Of a stretch of DNA of 64,000 bases, positions 17,962 through 27,982 are shown one piece after another. The DNA lies in assembly GCA_963835735.1 (NCBI GenBank), contig CAWIGP010000003.1:310001-374000 (forward strand), read 5' to 3'. The notes below the pieces were generated by a model. That model searched no databases and was not told the DNA's origin. It was given only the letters and a program-made list of their open reading frames with translations. The stretch's first letter is position 1, and every line of letters starts with the position of its first letter. The translations under genes and the position numbers were made by a program. This DNA comes from DASQMT01 sp963835735. Lineage in GTDB: Bacteria > Actinomycetota > Thermoleophilia > Solirubrobacterales > Solirubrobacteraceae.

Positions 17962-19025
17962 CGCGGCCGACCGCCCCAGCCGGCGCGCAGCCACGCCCGC
18001 AGTCCGATCTGCGGCCTCCGCGGCGGCGACGCGCTCGCGCAGCGTGGCGAGCTCCCGGATCGCAGCTCGACCTCTCGTGCAGTGGGCACCTGCCGGTCGC
18101 GCGGGGCACTCGAGCGCCGGCGCGCGCCGGCGCTGGCGGTGGTACCGGCGGCACGATCGCGATCCGCGTCTCGCGTCCGGCGCCAGCGCACGCACGTGGA
18201 GTCGACCGTCTCCAGCGGCTCGGTGATCGCCGTGGGCGGTGCGGAACTGGTCGACCGCCCGGCGGCAGCCCTCGAACGAGCCGTAGTCGTCGACGATCAG
18301 GTGACCGCCCGCGGCGAGGCCGGGGTACAGGGCACGAGCGCGAGCCGCGTCGGCTCGTAGGTGTCGGCGTCGAGCCGGACGATCGCCCAGCGCTCGTCGC
18401 GAGCGGCGGCAGCGTGTCCTCGAAGAAGCCCGGCACGAAGCGCACGCCGCGCTCGCAGCCGAGGCGCGCGAAGCTCTCGCGCACCTCGTCGAGCGGCGCG
18501 GCGAGAAAGTCGAACGTGCTGAGAGCACGGCCCCGCGTCGTCCGGCGCGGTGGCCGGGAAGCCCTGGAACGAGTCGGCGACCCAGACGGTGCGGTCGTCG
18601 CCCGAGCGTGTCGAGCGTGGCGCGCATGAGGATCGACGCGCCGCCGCGCCAGGCGCCGGCCTCGATCACGTCGCCCTCGACGCCGTCGGCGACGAGCGAC
18701 TCGACGCACGCCTGGAGGTCATCGAGCCGGCCCAGCCCGACCATCGTGAGCCCTTGCAGCGGCCAGTCCATGCCCGGCCGAGCGCAGCCGCCGCTCGTCG
18801 CCGCGCAGCTCGCGCGACATCACGGTGCCGTCCGGCAGCGCGCCGACCGACGTCGTGCTGCGCCCGCCAGGTCGCAGAGCGCGAGCTTGAGCAGCGTCGA
18901 GGTAGGCCGCGGAGCGTCTCGGCGTCGGGTCCGGCGCGGTCGGCGCGCGGCTCGCCGCGCGGCCGGCGAGATGCGCGCGCGCGTCCGCCAGCCACGCGCG
19001 CGCTCTCGGGCGGGACGGCCGTCAT
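17958..19025 (-). CDS. TylF/macrocin O-methyltransferase family protein (frameshifted)
   Basis: The core reads LLKLALCDLAGA, GALPDGTVMSRELRGDERRL, DWPLQGLTMVGLGRLDDLQ, VEGDVIEAGAWRGGASILM, PLYPGLAAGGHLIVDDYGSF and GCRRAVDQFRTAH. This order is diagnostic for TylF-type methyltransferases. Family knowledge: TylF methylates the 3-OH of a deoxysugar on a macrolide using SAM and Mg; cluster homologues methylate surface sugars. After the domain, an Arg/Ala-rich tail with a helix (LATLRERVAAAEAADR) precedes the overlap with the next gene. ATG at 19025 is chosen because the divergent gene starts at 19053. Shifts occur every 60-150 bases. Confidence 0.75.
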
Positions 19026-19052
19026 CGCCGCGGAAGGATAGGTTCCCGCCGC

Positions 19053-20474
19053 GTGACCGCTGAACTGGTGGTGAGCTCGAGAGCCCGCTGCCCGGTCGCT
19101 GCCGGCGGGCGGCGGGACCGCCGTCTTCTGCTCCGGCACATGCTTCCACCGCGCGAGCGGCGTGCGGGCTCGAGATCCTGGTCGACGGCGAGCCGCACCG
19201 CGCCGCCGCGTGCGGGATGCCGCGGCCGGACGTCTTCCGAGCGCTCCAGGCCGACGGCGGCTTCCGCAGCGGCTTCTGGGCGACCGTGCCGGTCGGGGGC
19301 CGCCAGCGGCTGGGACGGTCGAGCTCGCCGTCGCCGCGCGGCTCGCCGGCGGAGCCGAGCAGGTCGCGCCGCTGGGCCGCGATCGAGGTCGGCCGCCGAG
19401 CCGCCGGCGCCGCCGGCGCCGCGCCCGACGGCCTGATCGCGATCTGCATGGCCACGTTCGAGCCGGACCTCGACGCTGTTCCGGAGCGCAGGTCGAGTCG
19501 CTGCGGGCGCAGACCGACGAGCGCTGGGTGTGCGTCGATCAGCGACGACTGCTTCGGGCCGGGGCGGTTCGACGCGCTCCGCGGGTGATCGGCGACGACC
19601 CGCGGTTCGTCGTCTCGCGCTGCGGAGCGGCGGCTGGGCTTCTACCGCAACTTCGAGCGCGCGCTGCGGCTCGCGCCGGCGAGGCCGAGCTGATCGCGCT
19701 GTGCGACCAGGACGACCGCTGGCAGCCGGAGAAGCTGGCGGTGCTGCGGCGGCGCTCGGCGGCGCCCAGATGGTCTACTCCGACCAGCGGCTGGTCGACG
19801 CGGACGGCCGCGTGCTGCGCGACACGATGTGGGCGGGACGGCGCAACAACCACACCGACCTCGCCTCGCTGCTCGTCGGCGAACACGATCACCGGCGCGG
19901 CCACGCTGTTCCGGCGCGAGGTCGCCGAGCTCGCGCTGCCGTTCCCGGAGAGGCCCGGGGCTGCAGTTCCACGACCACTGGATCGGGCTCGTGGCGCTCG
20001 CCGCGGCGACGTGGCGTACGTCGACCGGCCGCTATACGACTACGTCCAGCACGGCGGCGCATTCTTCGGCGACGTACGCCGGCGACCCGGCCGCGCCGCG
20101 CGGCGCTGCTGCGCGGGGGGCGCGGCGCCTACTTCCTCGGCTACTCGCCCGCGCTGTGCTGGCGCAGCGCTGCTGGTCCGCTGCGGCGCCCGGCTGACGC
20201 CGCGCAAGCGGCGTGCGCTGACGCGCTTCGTCGCGCGCCGAGCGCTCGCCGCTGGCGTTCGCCTGGCTGGCGCTGCGCCCGCTGCGCGCGGCGTGGGCGC
20301 ACGAGACGCTCGGCAGCGAGTCGGAGCTGGTGCGCGGGATCGTTTGGCGCTGGGCGTCGCCCTGCTCGCGCTCGGCGCGCGGCGCCCGGGCGGCGGCCGC
20401 TCGACGCGCGCTTCCCCGACGCATGCTCAGCTTCCAGCAGCGCGCGCCTGCGCCGCTGGCGGGGCGTCGTGTGA
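19053..20474 (+). CDS. GT2 glycosyltransferase with N-terminal GTCF domain (frameshifted)
   Basis: Paralogue of the gene at 7851-10494 without the WsaF half. Read across frames: GTAVFC-GTCF at the N-terminus, MPRPDVFRALQADGGFRSGF, then the GT2 domain LIAICMATFEPDLDA, ISDDCFGPGRFDAL, LIALCDQDDRWQPEKLAVLR and RNNHTDLASLL. NTITGAATLFRREVAELALP, FHDHWIGLVALAA and VDRPLYDYVQHGGAFFGD follow. Family knowledge: GT2 transferases use an NDP-sugar; CDQDD is the DXD-type metal site. It precedes the ABC exporter genes on the same strand, so it probably belongs to the export operon. Start GTG at 19053; end at 20474 is approximate because of indels. Confidence 0.72.
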
Positions 20475-20496
20475 GCGCCGCGTACGCTTCGGGGCG

Positions 20497-21750
20497 ATGG
20501 CTGCCGAGCGCGCAGCCGCCGGTGGTGATCGAGGCGCGCGGGCGTCGAGAAGACGTTCCGCATCCCGCAGCACCGCGTCGACACGCTCAAGGAGCGCGCG
20601 CTGCACCCGTTCGCGCGCGGCGACTACCGCGAGCTGCACGCGCTGCGCGGCGTCTCGTTCGACGTCCACCGCGGCGAGTTCTTCGGCATCGTCGGCCGCA
20701 ACGGCTCCGGCAAGAGCACGCTGCTGAAGATCATGTCGAGCATCTACCGCGCCGACGGCGGGACGGATCCGGATGGCCGGGCGGCTGGCGCCGTTCATCG
20801 AGCTCGGCGTCGGCTTCAACCCGGAGCTCACCTCGCGCGAGAACGTCGTGCTCAACGGCGTGATGATGGGCCTCGGCCGGCGCGAGGCGCGGCAGGCGGC
20901 TCGACGCGGTGCTCGACTTCGCCGAGCTGCGCGAGTTCGCCGAGCTCAAGCTCAAGAACTACTCGTCCGGGATGATGGTCCGGCTCGCGTTCGCGGTGAT
21001 GGTCGAGGCGGACGCCGACATCATGCTGATCGACGAGGTGCTCGCGGTCGGCGACGCCGTCGTTCGCGCAGAAGTGCATGGACGTGTTCCGCGAGAAGCG
21101 GCGCGCGGGCAAGACGATCGTGCTCGTCACGCACGACATGGCGACCGTCCAGGGCTTCTGCGACCGGGCGATGCTGCATCCACGACGGCGAGCAGCGCTA
21201 CCTCGGCGACCCCGAGGAGGCGGCGCTGCGGTACTTCCGGCTCAACTTCCCGGGTCGCGGACGGGCGCGGCCGGACGGGCGCAGCGGCGTGCCGGACGTC
21301 AACGTGCGCGTCGTCGACGCCTGGCTCGAGAACGAGCCGGGGAGCGGGTCGAGAACATCGAGCAGGGCGAGCCGATCGGCATGCGCGTGGTGTTCGAGGC
21401 GCGGCAGGAGCTCGACGCGCCCGGTCTTCGGGATCCACTTCCTGACGCGGACGGCGATCACGGTGTTCGGCTTCAACAGGACGCTCGACGTGGGAGCCGG
21501 CGAGCGGAGTCGCAGGCCGGCCAGCGGGTGCGGATCGCCGGCGCGATCGAGAACCCGCTCGTGCCGGGCCGCTACTTCGTCCACTGCTTCATCGCGCGCA
21601 ACCGGACCCAGGGCGACCTCGCGCTGCACGTGCGTCGCGGCTGCTCGACTTCGTCGTCTACGGAACCCGGCCCGGGGCCGGGCAGCGTGACGGTGCGAGG
21701 CGGACGTCGAGGCGGCGCTCGAGCGCGATCCGGCGGGGCTGCCGCAGTGA
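20497..21750 (+). CDS. wzt: Polysaccharide ABC exporter ATPase, Wzt/TagH type, with C-terminal domain (frameshifted)
   Basis: An ATPase of about 415 residues. VEKTFRIPQHRVDTLKER opens; GIVGRNGSGKSTLLKIM is Walker A; the signature is KNYSSGMMVRLAFAV; IMLIDEVLAVGDA is Walker B; VLVTHDM is the H-loop. After about residue 245 comes the Wzt C-terminal carbohydrate-binding-like beta domain (VRVVDAWLENEP, IGMRVVFEARQELDAP, VPGRYFVHCFIAR). Family knowledge: powers export of undecaprenyl-linked polysaccharides; the C-terminal domain recognises the finished chain end. The TGA stop (21748-21750) overlaps the GTG start of the permease. The start region has an indel; ATG 20497 is my best guess. Confidence 0.82.
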
Positions 21751-22594
21751 GCGAGCCGCCGCTCGAGCTCCGCGACGTCCGCGGGCCGTCCGCGCTCGGC
21801 GGCGGCTGGCGGCGCGCGCGTCGAGCTGCTCTACCTGATCGCGGTGACCGAGTTCAAGCGCAGCTACCTCGGCACGGCGCTCGGCTACGTGTGGTCGCTC
21901 GCGCGGCCGCTGCTGCTGTTCGCGCGTGCTGCTGGTCGTCTTCACGCAGGCGTTCGACCTCGGCGACCGCGTGCCGAACTACCCGGTGCTGCTGCTGTTC
22001 AACATCGTGCTCTTCGGGTTCTTCCAGGAGGCCACGACGCAGTCGGTCACCTCGATCGTCAGCCAGGAGTCGGTCGTGCGCAAGACGCAGTTCCCGCGGC
22101 TCGTGATCCCGCTCGCGGTCGTGCTGACGGCGTGTTCAACCTCGGCGTCAACCTCGTCGTCGTGGTCGTCTTCCTGCTCGCCGTGCGGGATCGCGCCGAT
22201 CGTGGACGTGGCTGCTGTTCCCGCTCGCTGCTGGCGCTGCTGTTCGTGATCACGACGGCGGTCGCGATGATCGCTGTCGGCGCTGTTCCCGCGCTTCCGC
22301 GACACCGCGATCATCTGGAGCGTCGCGGCGACCGCGCTGTTCTACGCGACGCCGGTGCTCTACCCGATCGAGATCGTGTCCGGGACGCTGCGCGACGTCC
22401 TCGCGCTCAACCCGCTCACGCCGATGTTCGAGCTCGCGCGCAAGTGGGTGATCGACCCGGGCGCGCCCGGGCCGGTCGCGGCGCCGGAGGGATCGCTGTG
22501 CGCTCGTGCCGCGGCGGCGATGTTCGTGCTGGTCTGCGTGCTCGCCGTGTGGATCTTCAACCGCGAGGCGCCGCGCATCGCGGAGGAGCTGTGA
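21747..22594 (+). CDS. wzm: Polysaccharide ABC exporter permease, Wzm/TagG type (frameshifted)
   Basis: An ABC-2 type permease of about 280 residues. The N-terminal amphipathic part ELLYLIAVTEFKRSYLGTAL is followed by GYVWSLARPLLLF (helix 1 and the family's RPL motif). PVLLLFNIVLFGFFQEATTQ and a coupling helix around SQESVVRKTQFPRLVIPLAV follow. YPIEIVSGTLRDVLALNPLT lies before the last helices, ending IFNREAPRIAEEL. Six membrane helices are expected. Family knowledge: forms the channel with the Wzt ATPase. The GTG start overlaps the ATPase stop (GTGA) and the end overlaps the following small gene the same way. Insertions near 21930, 22130 and 22200 break the frame. Confidence 0.8.
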
Positions 22595-22991
22595 CGGCGT
22601 GGCCGCGCGGTCGCGTCGCGCTCGTCGCGGTCGCTCGTGCTCGCGTGGCTCGGCCGTGATGGAGCGCGACGCGCGCCTGCTGGCCGCGGGCATCGAGGCG
22701 GCGGGTCGCGCGGCGCCCGCGCGACCTGCCGCGCGCCGAGACCGCGTCCGTGCGCGCCGGGCTGCTCAACCCGGACACGCGACCGGATGTGCTGCGCGCC
22801 GCGCATCGTGTCGCGCCGCGGGCGCGACGACGAGGCCGCGCGCTGCTCGAGGCCGTCGCTGCGCCGCGAGCCCGACAACCTGCGGCGCCTGGAGCGTCCT
22901 GTCGAAGCGTCGCGCCGGGACGGACCCCGCGATCGCGCGGCGCGTCCGGGCGGCGCGCGAGCGCTCGATCCCGTCAACGCCGGCGGGCTGA
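22591..22991 (+). CDS. Small membrane-anchored TPR-like protein (frameshifted)
   Basis: About 130 residues. It starts VTAWPRGRVALVAVA with one N-terminal membrane helix, then charged helical repeats recognisable across frames: LLNPDTRPDVLRAA, GRDDEAA, REPDNL, AWSVLSKRR and RARALDPVNA-like ends. The pattern of paired helices with NPDT and EPDNLAAW resembles tetratricopeptide repeats. Position after the ABC permease, with GTGA overlap, and before an O-antigen ligase on the other strand suggests a role in glycan assembly. The C-terminus is unclear because the TGA at 22989 may or may not be in frame after correction. Confidence 0.5.
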
Positions 22992-24475
22992 GCCGCGCGC
23001 CGGCGTCTCCGGCAGGACGATCAGCGCGCCCAGCGCAGCACGATCGCGGGCAGCGTTACGGCCGGCAGCTGCCAGTCCCAGTCGATCGATGCGTGCAGGA
23101 ACCAGGCGAGCGAGCGCGGCGCACGATCCGGCGGCCGCCGCGCGCTCGCGCGCGCAGCGCCTCGCGCGCGGCGACGGCGACGCCGGCGAGCAGCAGCGCG
23201 AACGCGAGCAGCCCGACGAGCCCGAGCTCCGCCGCGATCTCGACCTCGAGCGAGTGGGCGTCCTTGACGGTCTCCGCGAACGCGCGCTCGCGCAGCCACT
23301 CGACGCGGAAGCCGCCCGCGCCGAGCCCGGTCAGCGGCTCGCGCGGGAACGCGCCGAGCCCGACCCGCCAGTACTCGTAGCGGTTGGAGCTGACCTGGCG
23401 AGCCGCCCGGCGTCGGCGCCGCGCGGCGAGCTCGGCGCGGCTCGGCCGCTCGCCGAGGCCGCCGACGACGAGGCCGGGCGCGAGCAGCGGCGACGACCGC
23501 GCGCCGCGGCGGCCAGCCGGCGGCGCCCGGCGAGCGCGCGGGTCGCGCCGCGCGCGCCGGGGCGGGCGCGTGACGAAGGCGGCGCAGCGCGGCGAGCGGC
23601 GACGAGCAGCGCGAGCGCGACCGCGCCGTCGCGCACGCGGTCGCCGAGCGGGCCCTCGAGCGCCGGCGGGGCCGGGAACGCCGCCGCGGCCGCCGCGCGG
23701 CGACGCCGGTGGCGAGCGCGAGCGCCGCCGCGCGCAGCTGCGCGCGCGACGGCGCGAGCGCGACGAGCACGATCAGCCCGAGCGCGGCGGCGGCGATCGC
23801 GCCGCGCGAGTAGGACAGGTAGACGGCCGGCGCCGAGCGGCGCGCGGCGGCCGCCGCGGCGGCGCCGCGCAGCAGCGGCGGGCGCGCGCGCGTCGCCGGC
23901 GAGGCGGGCGCACAGGACGAGGCCGAACGCGGCGAGCGGGCCCTCGGCGTTCCAGTAGGTGATCGGCTGCTCGAGCCGGCCGCCGGCGCGCGCCGAGCGC
24001 GCCAGCTCGACGATGCCCGGGCAGCAGCCGCCCGGCGAGCCCGTAGCCGATGACGATCGCGAGCGCCGGCGGCGAGCGCGGGCTCGACCGCGCGCAGCAG
24101 CGCGCGGCGTCGCGCAGCACGCCGACGGCGAGCGAGCAGCGCGCCGAGCGTAGAGCGACGAGCCGCTGCACGCTCTCGACCGCGGGCCCGCCGAGCGGCG
24201 CCCAGGTGATCGAGAGTGCGCTCCAGAGCGGCGAGCGCGGCGAGCCCGCCGAGCGCGAGCCGCCCGGCGCGGCGCGTCGGCAGCGGCGCCGGCCCGGCGA
24301 GCGCCAGCGCGAGCACGAGCGTCCACACGACGATCGCCGCGATCAGCCGCGGCTCGGCGAAGTAGCCGCCGGAGAAGAACGCGAGCGCGGTCGGCCCGAC
24401 CAGCAGGCAGGCGGCGCTCGCGCCGAGCAGCGGCGCGCGCCTGGGTCCGATCAGCGGCTCGTCCGGGGCGTGCAT
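22974..24475 (-). CDS. O-antigen ligase/polymerase-like membrane protein (Wzy_C family, frameshifted)
   Basis: A hydrophobic protein of about 490 residues starting MHAPDEPLIGPRRAPLLG with helix after helix (CLLVGPTALAFFSGGYF, IAAIVVWTLVLALALAG). AVYLSYSRGAIAAAALGLIV is the conserved family block; the long outer loop region with LGAFPREPLTGLGAGGFRVE-like residues follows, and FLHASIDWDWQLPAVTLPAI closes it. Family knowledge: Wzy_C proteins polymerise or ligate O-antigen-like glycans on the outer membrane face. The gene is directly downstream (four-base gap) of the membrane glycosyltransferase gene. It converges with and overlaps the small TPR-like gene by about 18 bases. Numerous shifts. Confidence 0.72.
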
Positions 24476-24479
24476 GCGG

Positions 24480-26166
24480 TCAAGCGGCCCTCGGGCGGAG
24501 CGCGGACGTGCCACGGCTGCGCTGCGCCGTCAGCGCGCGATCCGGAGCTCGGCCGGGCGCCGGCGGCGAGCGTCGCCTGCGGCTCGGGCGGGAAGCTCGC
24601 GGCGAACCGCCGCACGCTACGTCGAGCGGCGCATCCTCGGCGGTCAGGAGCAGGATCCCGCCGGCGGGGACGGTCAGCTGGAGCTCGCGCGGCGTGCCGC
24701 CGGCGACCGCGGCGAGCGGCTCGGAACGCGACGCACGGGCCGCGCGCGCTCGTCGTGCCGCCGGTCGCCGCGTCGACCGCCGGGGCATCGCCCGCCGGCG
24801 CCGCCGCTCGGCGCCGTGAGGGCGATGCGATGGATGTCGGCGAGCTCGGCGTCGGCGAGCATGCGGGCGGGCTCGGGGGCGGCCGCGATGTCCGCGGGGC
24901 TCGCTGCCGGCGAGCCGTGCTCCTGCGACCGCGGCGAAGTAGCGGCCGGCGCGGATGATGAACAGCGGATAGCCGGGCATCCGCGGTCGCGACGTGATCG
25001 TCGCGGATCGCCGGCCGCCCGAGCTCGAGCGCTCCGAGGACGGCGCGCGTGGAGTGCGCGGTTCCGCGCAGGAAGCGCGCCCGGCCTCGCGCACGTCGCC
25101 GAGGTTGGCGATGACGGCGAACCCACCGCGACCAGCGCGACCCGAGCGCGGCCACGCGCAGCGAGAGCCGGCGGCCGCGCGGCCAGCTCGGCGATCAGGC
25201 GAGGCCGAAGAAGGCGCCGACGTAGACGTAGCGGCTCTCGTTGCCGACCGAGGACCCCGCTCTCCGCAGCGCGGTGAGCGCCCAGAACGAGAGCAGGATC
25301 GTGAGCAGCGCGCGACCCGCGCGGGATCGGTCGCAACTGCGCGCGAGCCGCCAGGCGAGGAGCGCCGCGGCGCGCCGACCGCGAGCGGCCGACCCCAGCG
25401 GCAGCGCCCCGGCGCTGCCGGCCCGATCGGCTCCTCGGTCGAGGCCGGTCAGCGCGCTCATCGGGCCGGCTGCGCTATCGGCGACGAAGTCGGGCGCGAT
25501 CACGATCTTGTGCCGGATGAGGGCGGTGTCCGGCAGACGCATCCACCAGGGCACGTACAACGCAGCGGCACGGCGACGATCCAGACGTCGCGCGAGGCGA
25601 CGCCGGCCCGCCGACGTCGACGAGCGACCCGAGCGGGATCGCGCAGCCCGAGCCCGGAGCTCGCGAGCGAGAGCGCGAGCAACACGCACGCGGTCAGGTC
25701 GCCCGCGGCGGTCGCGCGGTCGAGCGCCATCAGCGCGCCGAGCCCGGCGCCGAGCGACGATCAGCCACGCGATCTGGAACGGCCAGAGGAAGTTCTGCCA
25801 GCCCGGGCCGAGTAAGAGGATCAGGATCGCGGCGAGAACGCCGGCGAAGTCGCCCACCCGCTTGCGCGCGTAGAGGAACACGAGCACGACACAGCCGAGG
25901 TGAGCGGCGATCACGAGCACGCGGTACGGGCGATAGTCGGTCAGCCCGGCGATGGCGAACAGTGCCTTGTAGATCGACACCGGGACGAGCGAGAGGTGGC
26001 CGTTGTGCGGGTCTAGGAACGTGTCGAGCCCGCTGCCGCGACGGCGGAGCGCCCACGACCATTCGTCGAACCAGAGCGTGGTGCCCCGCGTCTCGCGATA
26101 CAGGAACGCCGCGGCGAGCACGAGCAGCAGTGTCAGCGCGATCCAGTGGCCGTTCCGCACGCGCAC
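24480..26166 (-). CDS. Polytopic membrane glycosyltransferase-like protein (frameshifted)
   Basis: About 560 residues. The first 160 residues read cleanly: HWIALTLLLVLAAAFLYRET, TLWFDEWSW, then NGHLSLVPVSIYKALFAIAG, GCVVLVFLYARKRVGDFAGV and LGPGWQNFLWPFQIAWL. The early FDEW motif after helix 1 is the acidic pair of GT-C glycosyltransferases. Around ten membrane helices are expected. The end is a soluble domain including LTVPAGGILLLTAEDAPLDV. Family knowledge: GT-C enzymes use polyprenyl-phosphate sugars outside the membrane. GTG start at 26166. It is upstream of the O-antigen ligase gene in the same operon. Later parts are broken by indels. Confidence 0.65.
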
Positions 26167-26248
26167 GCGGCACGACCTTAGATGCTTGCGCGGCGGTGGT
26201 CGTGCCAGCCGGGGTGGCTACAGTGCAGCGCCGCATGGGAAGGAGTGT

Positions 26249-27968
26249 GTGGCAGCCGCGATCGCTGTGGCCGCGATGTTCGTGACGGCGGGTCCGGCGG
26301 CGGCGGGGTCGTACGACGTCGTCTCGTGCGGCGCCCCGGGCGCGAACGGCGTCAATCGCGCGTGGCAGGTCGCGCCCGACTTCAGCGCGCGTACTGAGCC
26401 CTGGCGGCGTTGTGCCGGACGATGACCGCGTACTCGGAGCCGCGTGCCGGCGTGACAGCGCCATTCTTCACGGGCGCCGGGTTCCAGCTGACCGCACCGC
26501 AGGGGGCGATCCTGGACAAGATGGTGATCTGGCGGCACGGCTACCGTTTCAATCACGATCTGCTCGTCCAGGGATACCGCGGCGATGCCTCGGTGATCGG
26601 CGGGCCCCTCTTGAGCGAGACGTGCGCGATCCCTCGGGCCTGCTGCTGTGCGAGTTCGGCAGGGGCGATGGGATGTCCGCCGGCGCTCGCGTCGAGCGCG
26701 ACCTCGAGACCGACAAGATCCTTTAGTCGGCCGCGTGCGCCGCGTCGGCCGGCTGCCAGACCGCGGGCAGCAACGGCTTCCCGCTGGTCGGCTTGAGCAG
26801 CTCGGGCTCGATCGTGACGATCCGCGACGAGGGCCAGCCGGGAGTGGTCGCCCGCGGGCCGCTGCTCGAGCCGGGGCTGCGCACCGACGATAGTGCCACT
26901 CAGCTTCGGCGCGAGCGACCCGGTCGGCATCCGCCAGGCCCGCGTCCTCGTCGACGGGTCGCCGGTCCATACGGTGGAGCCGCCGTGCGACTATCGCCTG
27001 GTAGCGCCGTGCGGCCAAGCTGCCGAGCGGGCGCTGCCACCGGGCTCGGGCCTGCCGGACGGCGTGCCACCGTCAGCGTTGAGGCGACCGACACGGCTGG
27101 CAAGTGTCCCGGGTCGATCGGCAGGTGTCCGCCGGATCGCCCCCCCACCACCCGGCGGAAGGTCGTGGTGGACGCGCCGGACCCGGGTTCGGGCACCGTG
27201 CGCGGGACGATCGAAGTGCGGCGGCGCGGACGCTTCCGCCCGCTGCGCACCCCGCTGCGTGGCGGCCGCCTCGTCGCCCGTATGTGCGGTTGGCGCGCGG
27301 GGCGCACGTTCCGCGGCGCGACGGACGCGCTGGGGCGGAGCGCCCAGATCGTGGGCAGGCCGGTGCGGCTGCGGGCGGGCTTCGGCCGCAGGATGCGTGG
27401 AGGAGTCAACGGCGGGCTCCGGCGCGGCCCGGTCGTGCGCGGGCGCCTTCGCGCCTGGCGCGGCGGTCCGCTCGCCGGGCAGCAGATAACCGTGCTTACG
27501 CGGCTGCGCGTCGACGGCGCGCGCGGAGGAGGTCGCGGCGAGTACGCGTGACGGGCCCCAAGGGCGGGTTCCGCATGAGTCCTGCCGGTGGGCGCGAGCC
27601 GCGCCGTGCGGGTCGTGTCGCTGGGCCACGCGGGCTGCAGGCTGGGCTGCAGCGGCTGCGCTACCGGGTGCCGTGGTCGTCGACGTTGCATATGCGGCCG
27701 CGCGCTATCGCGCGCGGCGGCCGCATGCATCTGTCCGGCCGGCTACGGCTGCACGGCTTCTTGCTCCCGTCGATCGGGAACACGCGTCGAGATGCAGGCA
27801 TTCGAGCGTGGGCGGTGGCGCGTTTTCGCGACGACGCGGACGCGCGGCACGCGCGCGACGTGGCGCGCGAGCTACCGCTTCAGTGGAGGAACGGGCAGCT
27901 TCCGGATCCGCGTCCGGATCCCGCATAACGGGCTCGTCCCGCTCGAGCGCGGCTACTCGCGCCCATGA
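26249..27968 (+). CDS. Large secreted protein with Ig-like/beta-sandwich repeats, function unknown (frameshifted)
   Basis: About 560 residues starting with a signal peptide (VAAAIAVAAMFVTAGPAAAG, cleavage before SYDVVSCG). Then a lectin-like beta domain with GAGFQLTAPQGAILDKMVIW. Then Ig-like segments: IRQARVLVDGSPVHTVEPPC, VSVEATDTAGN and the frequent actinobacterial motif DRTPPTTRRKV. The last third has repeated carbohydrate-like beta strands (RGRLRAWRGGPLAGQQITVL, GRLRLHGFLLPSIGK, RWRVFATTRT). Two Cys pairs in the first half may form disulfides. It sits within the glycan cluster, divergent from the GT-C gene, and may be a wall-associated protein. Seven or more shifts. GTG 26249 behind AAGGAG is the chosen start. 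Confidence 0.62.
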
Positions 27969-27982
27969 CGATCTCGCGTTGG

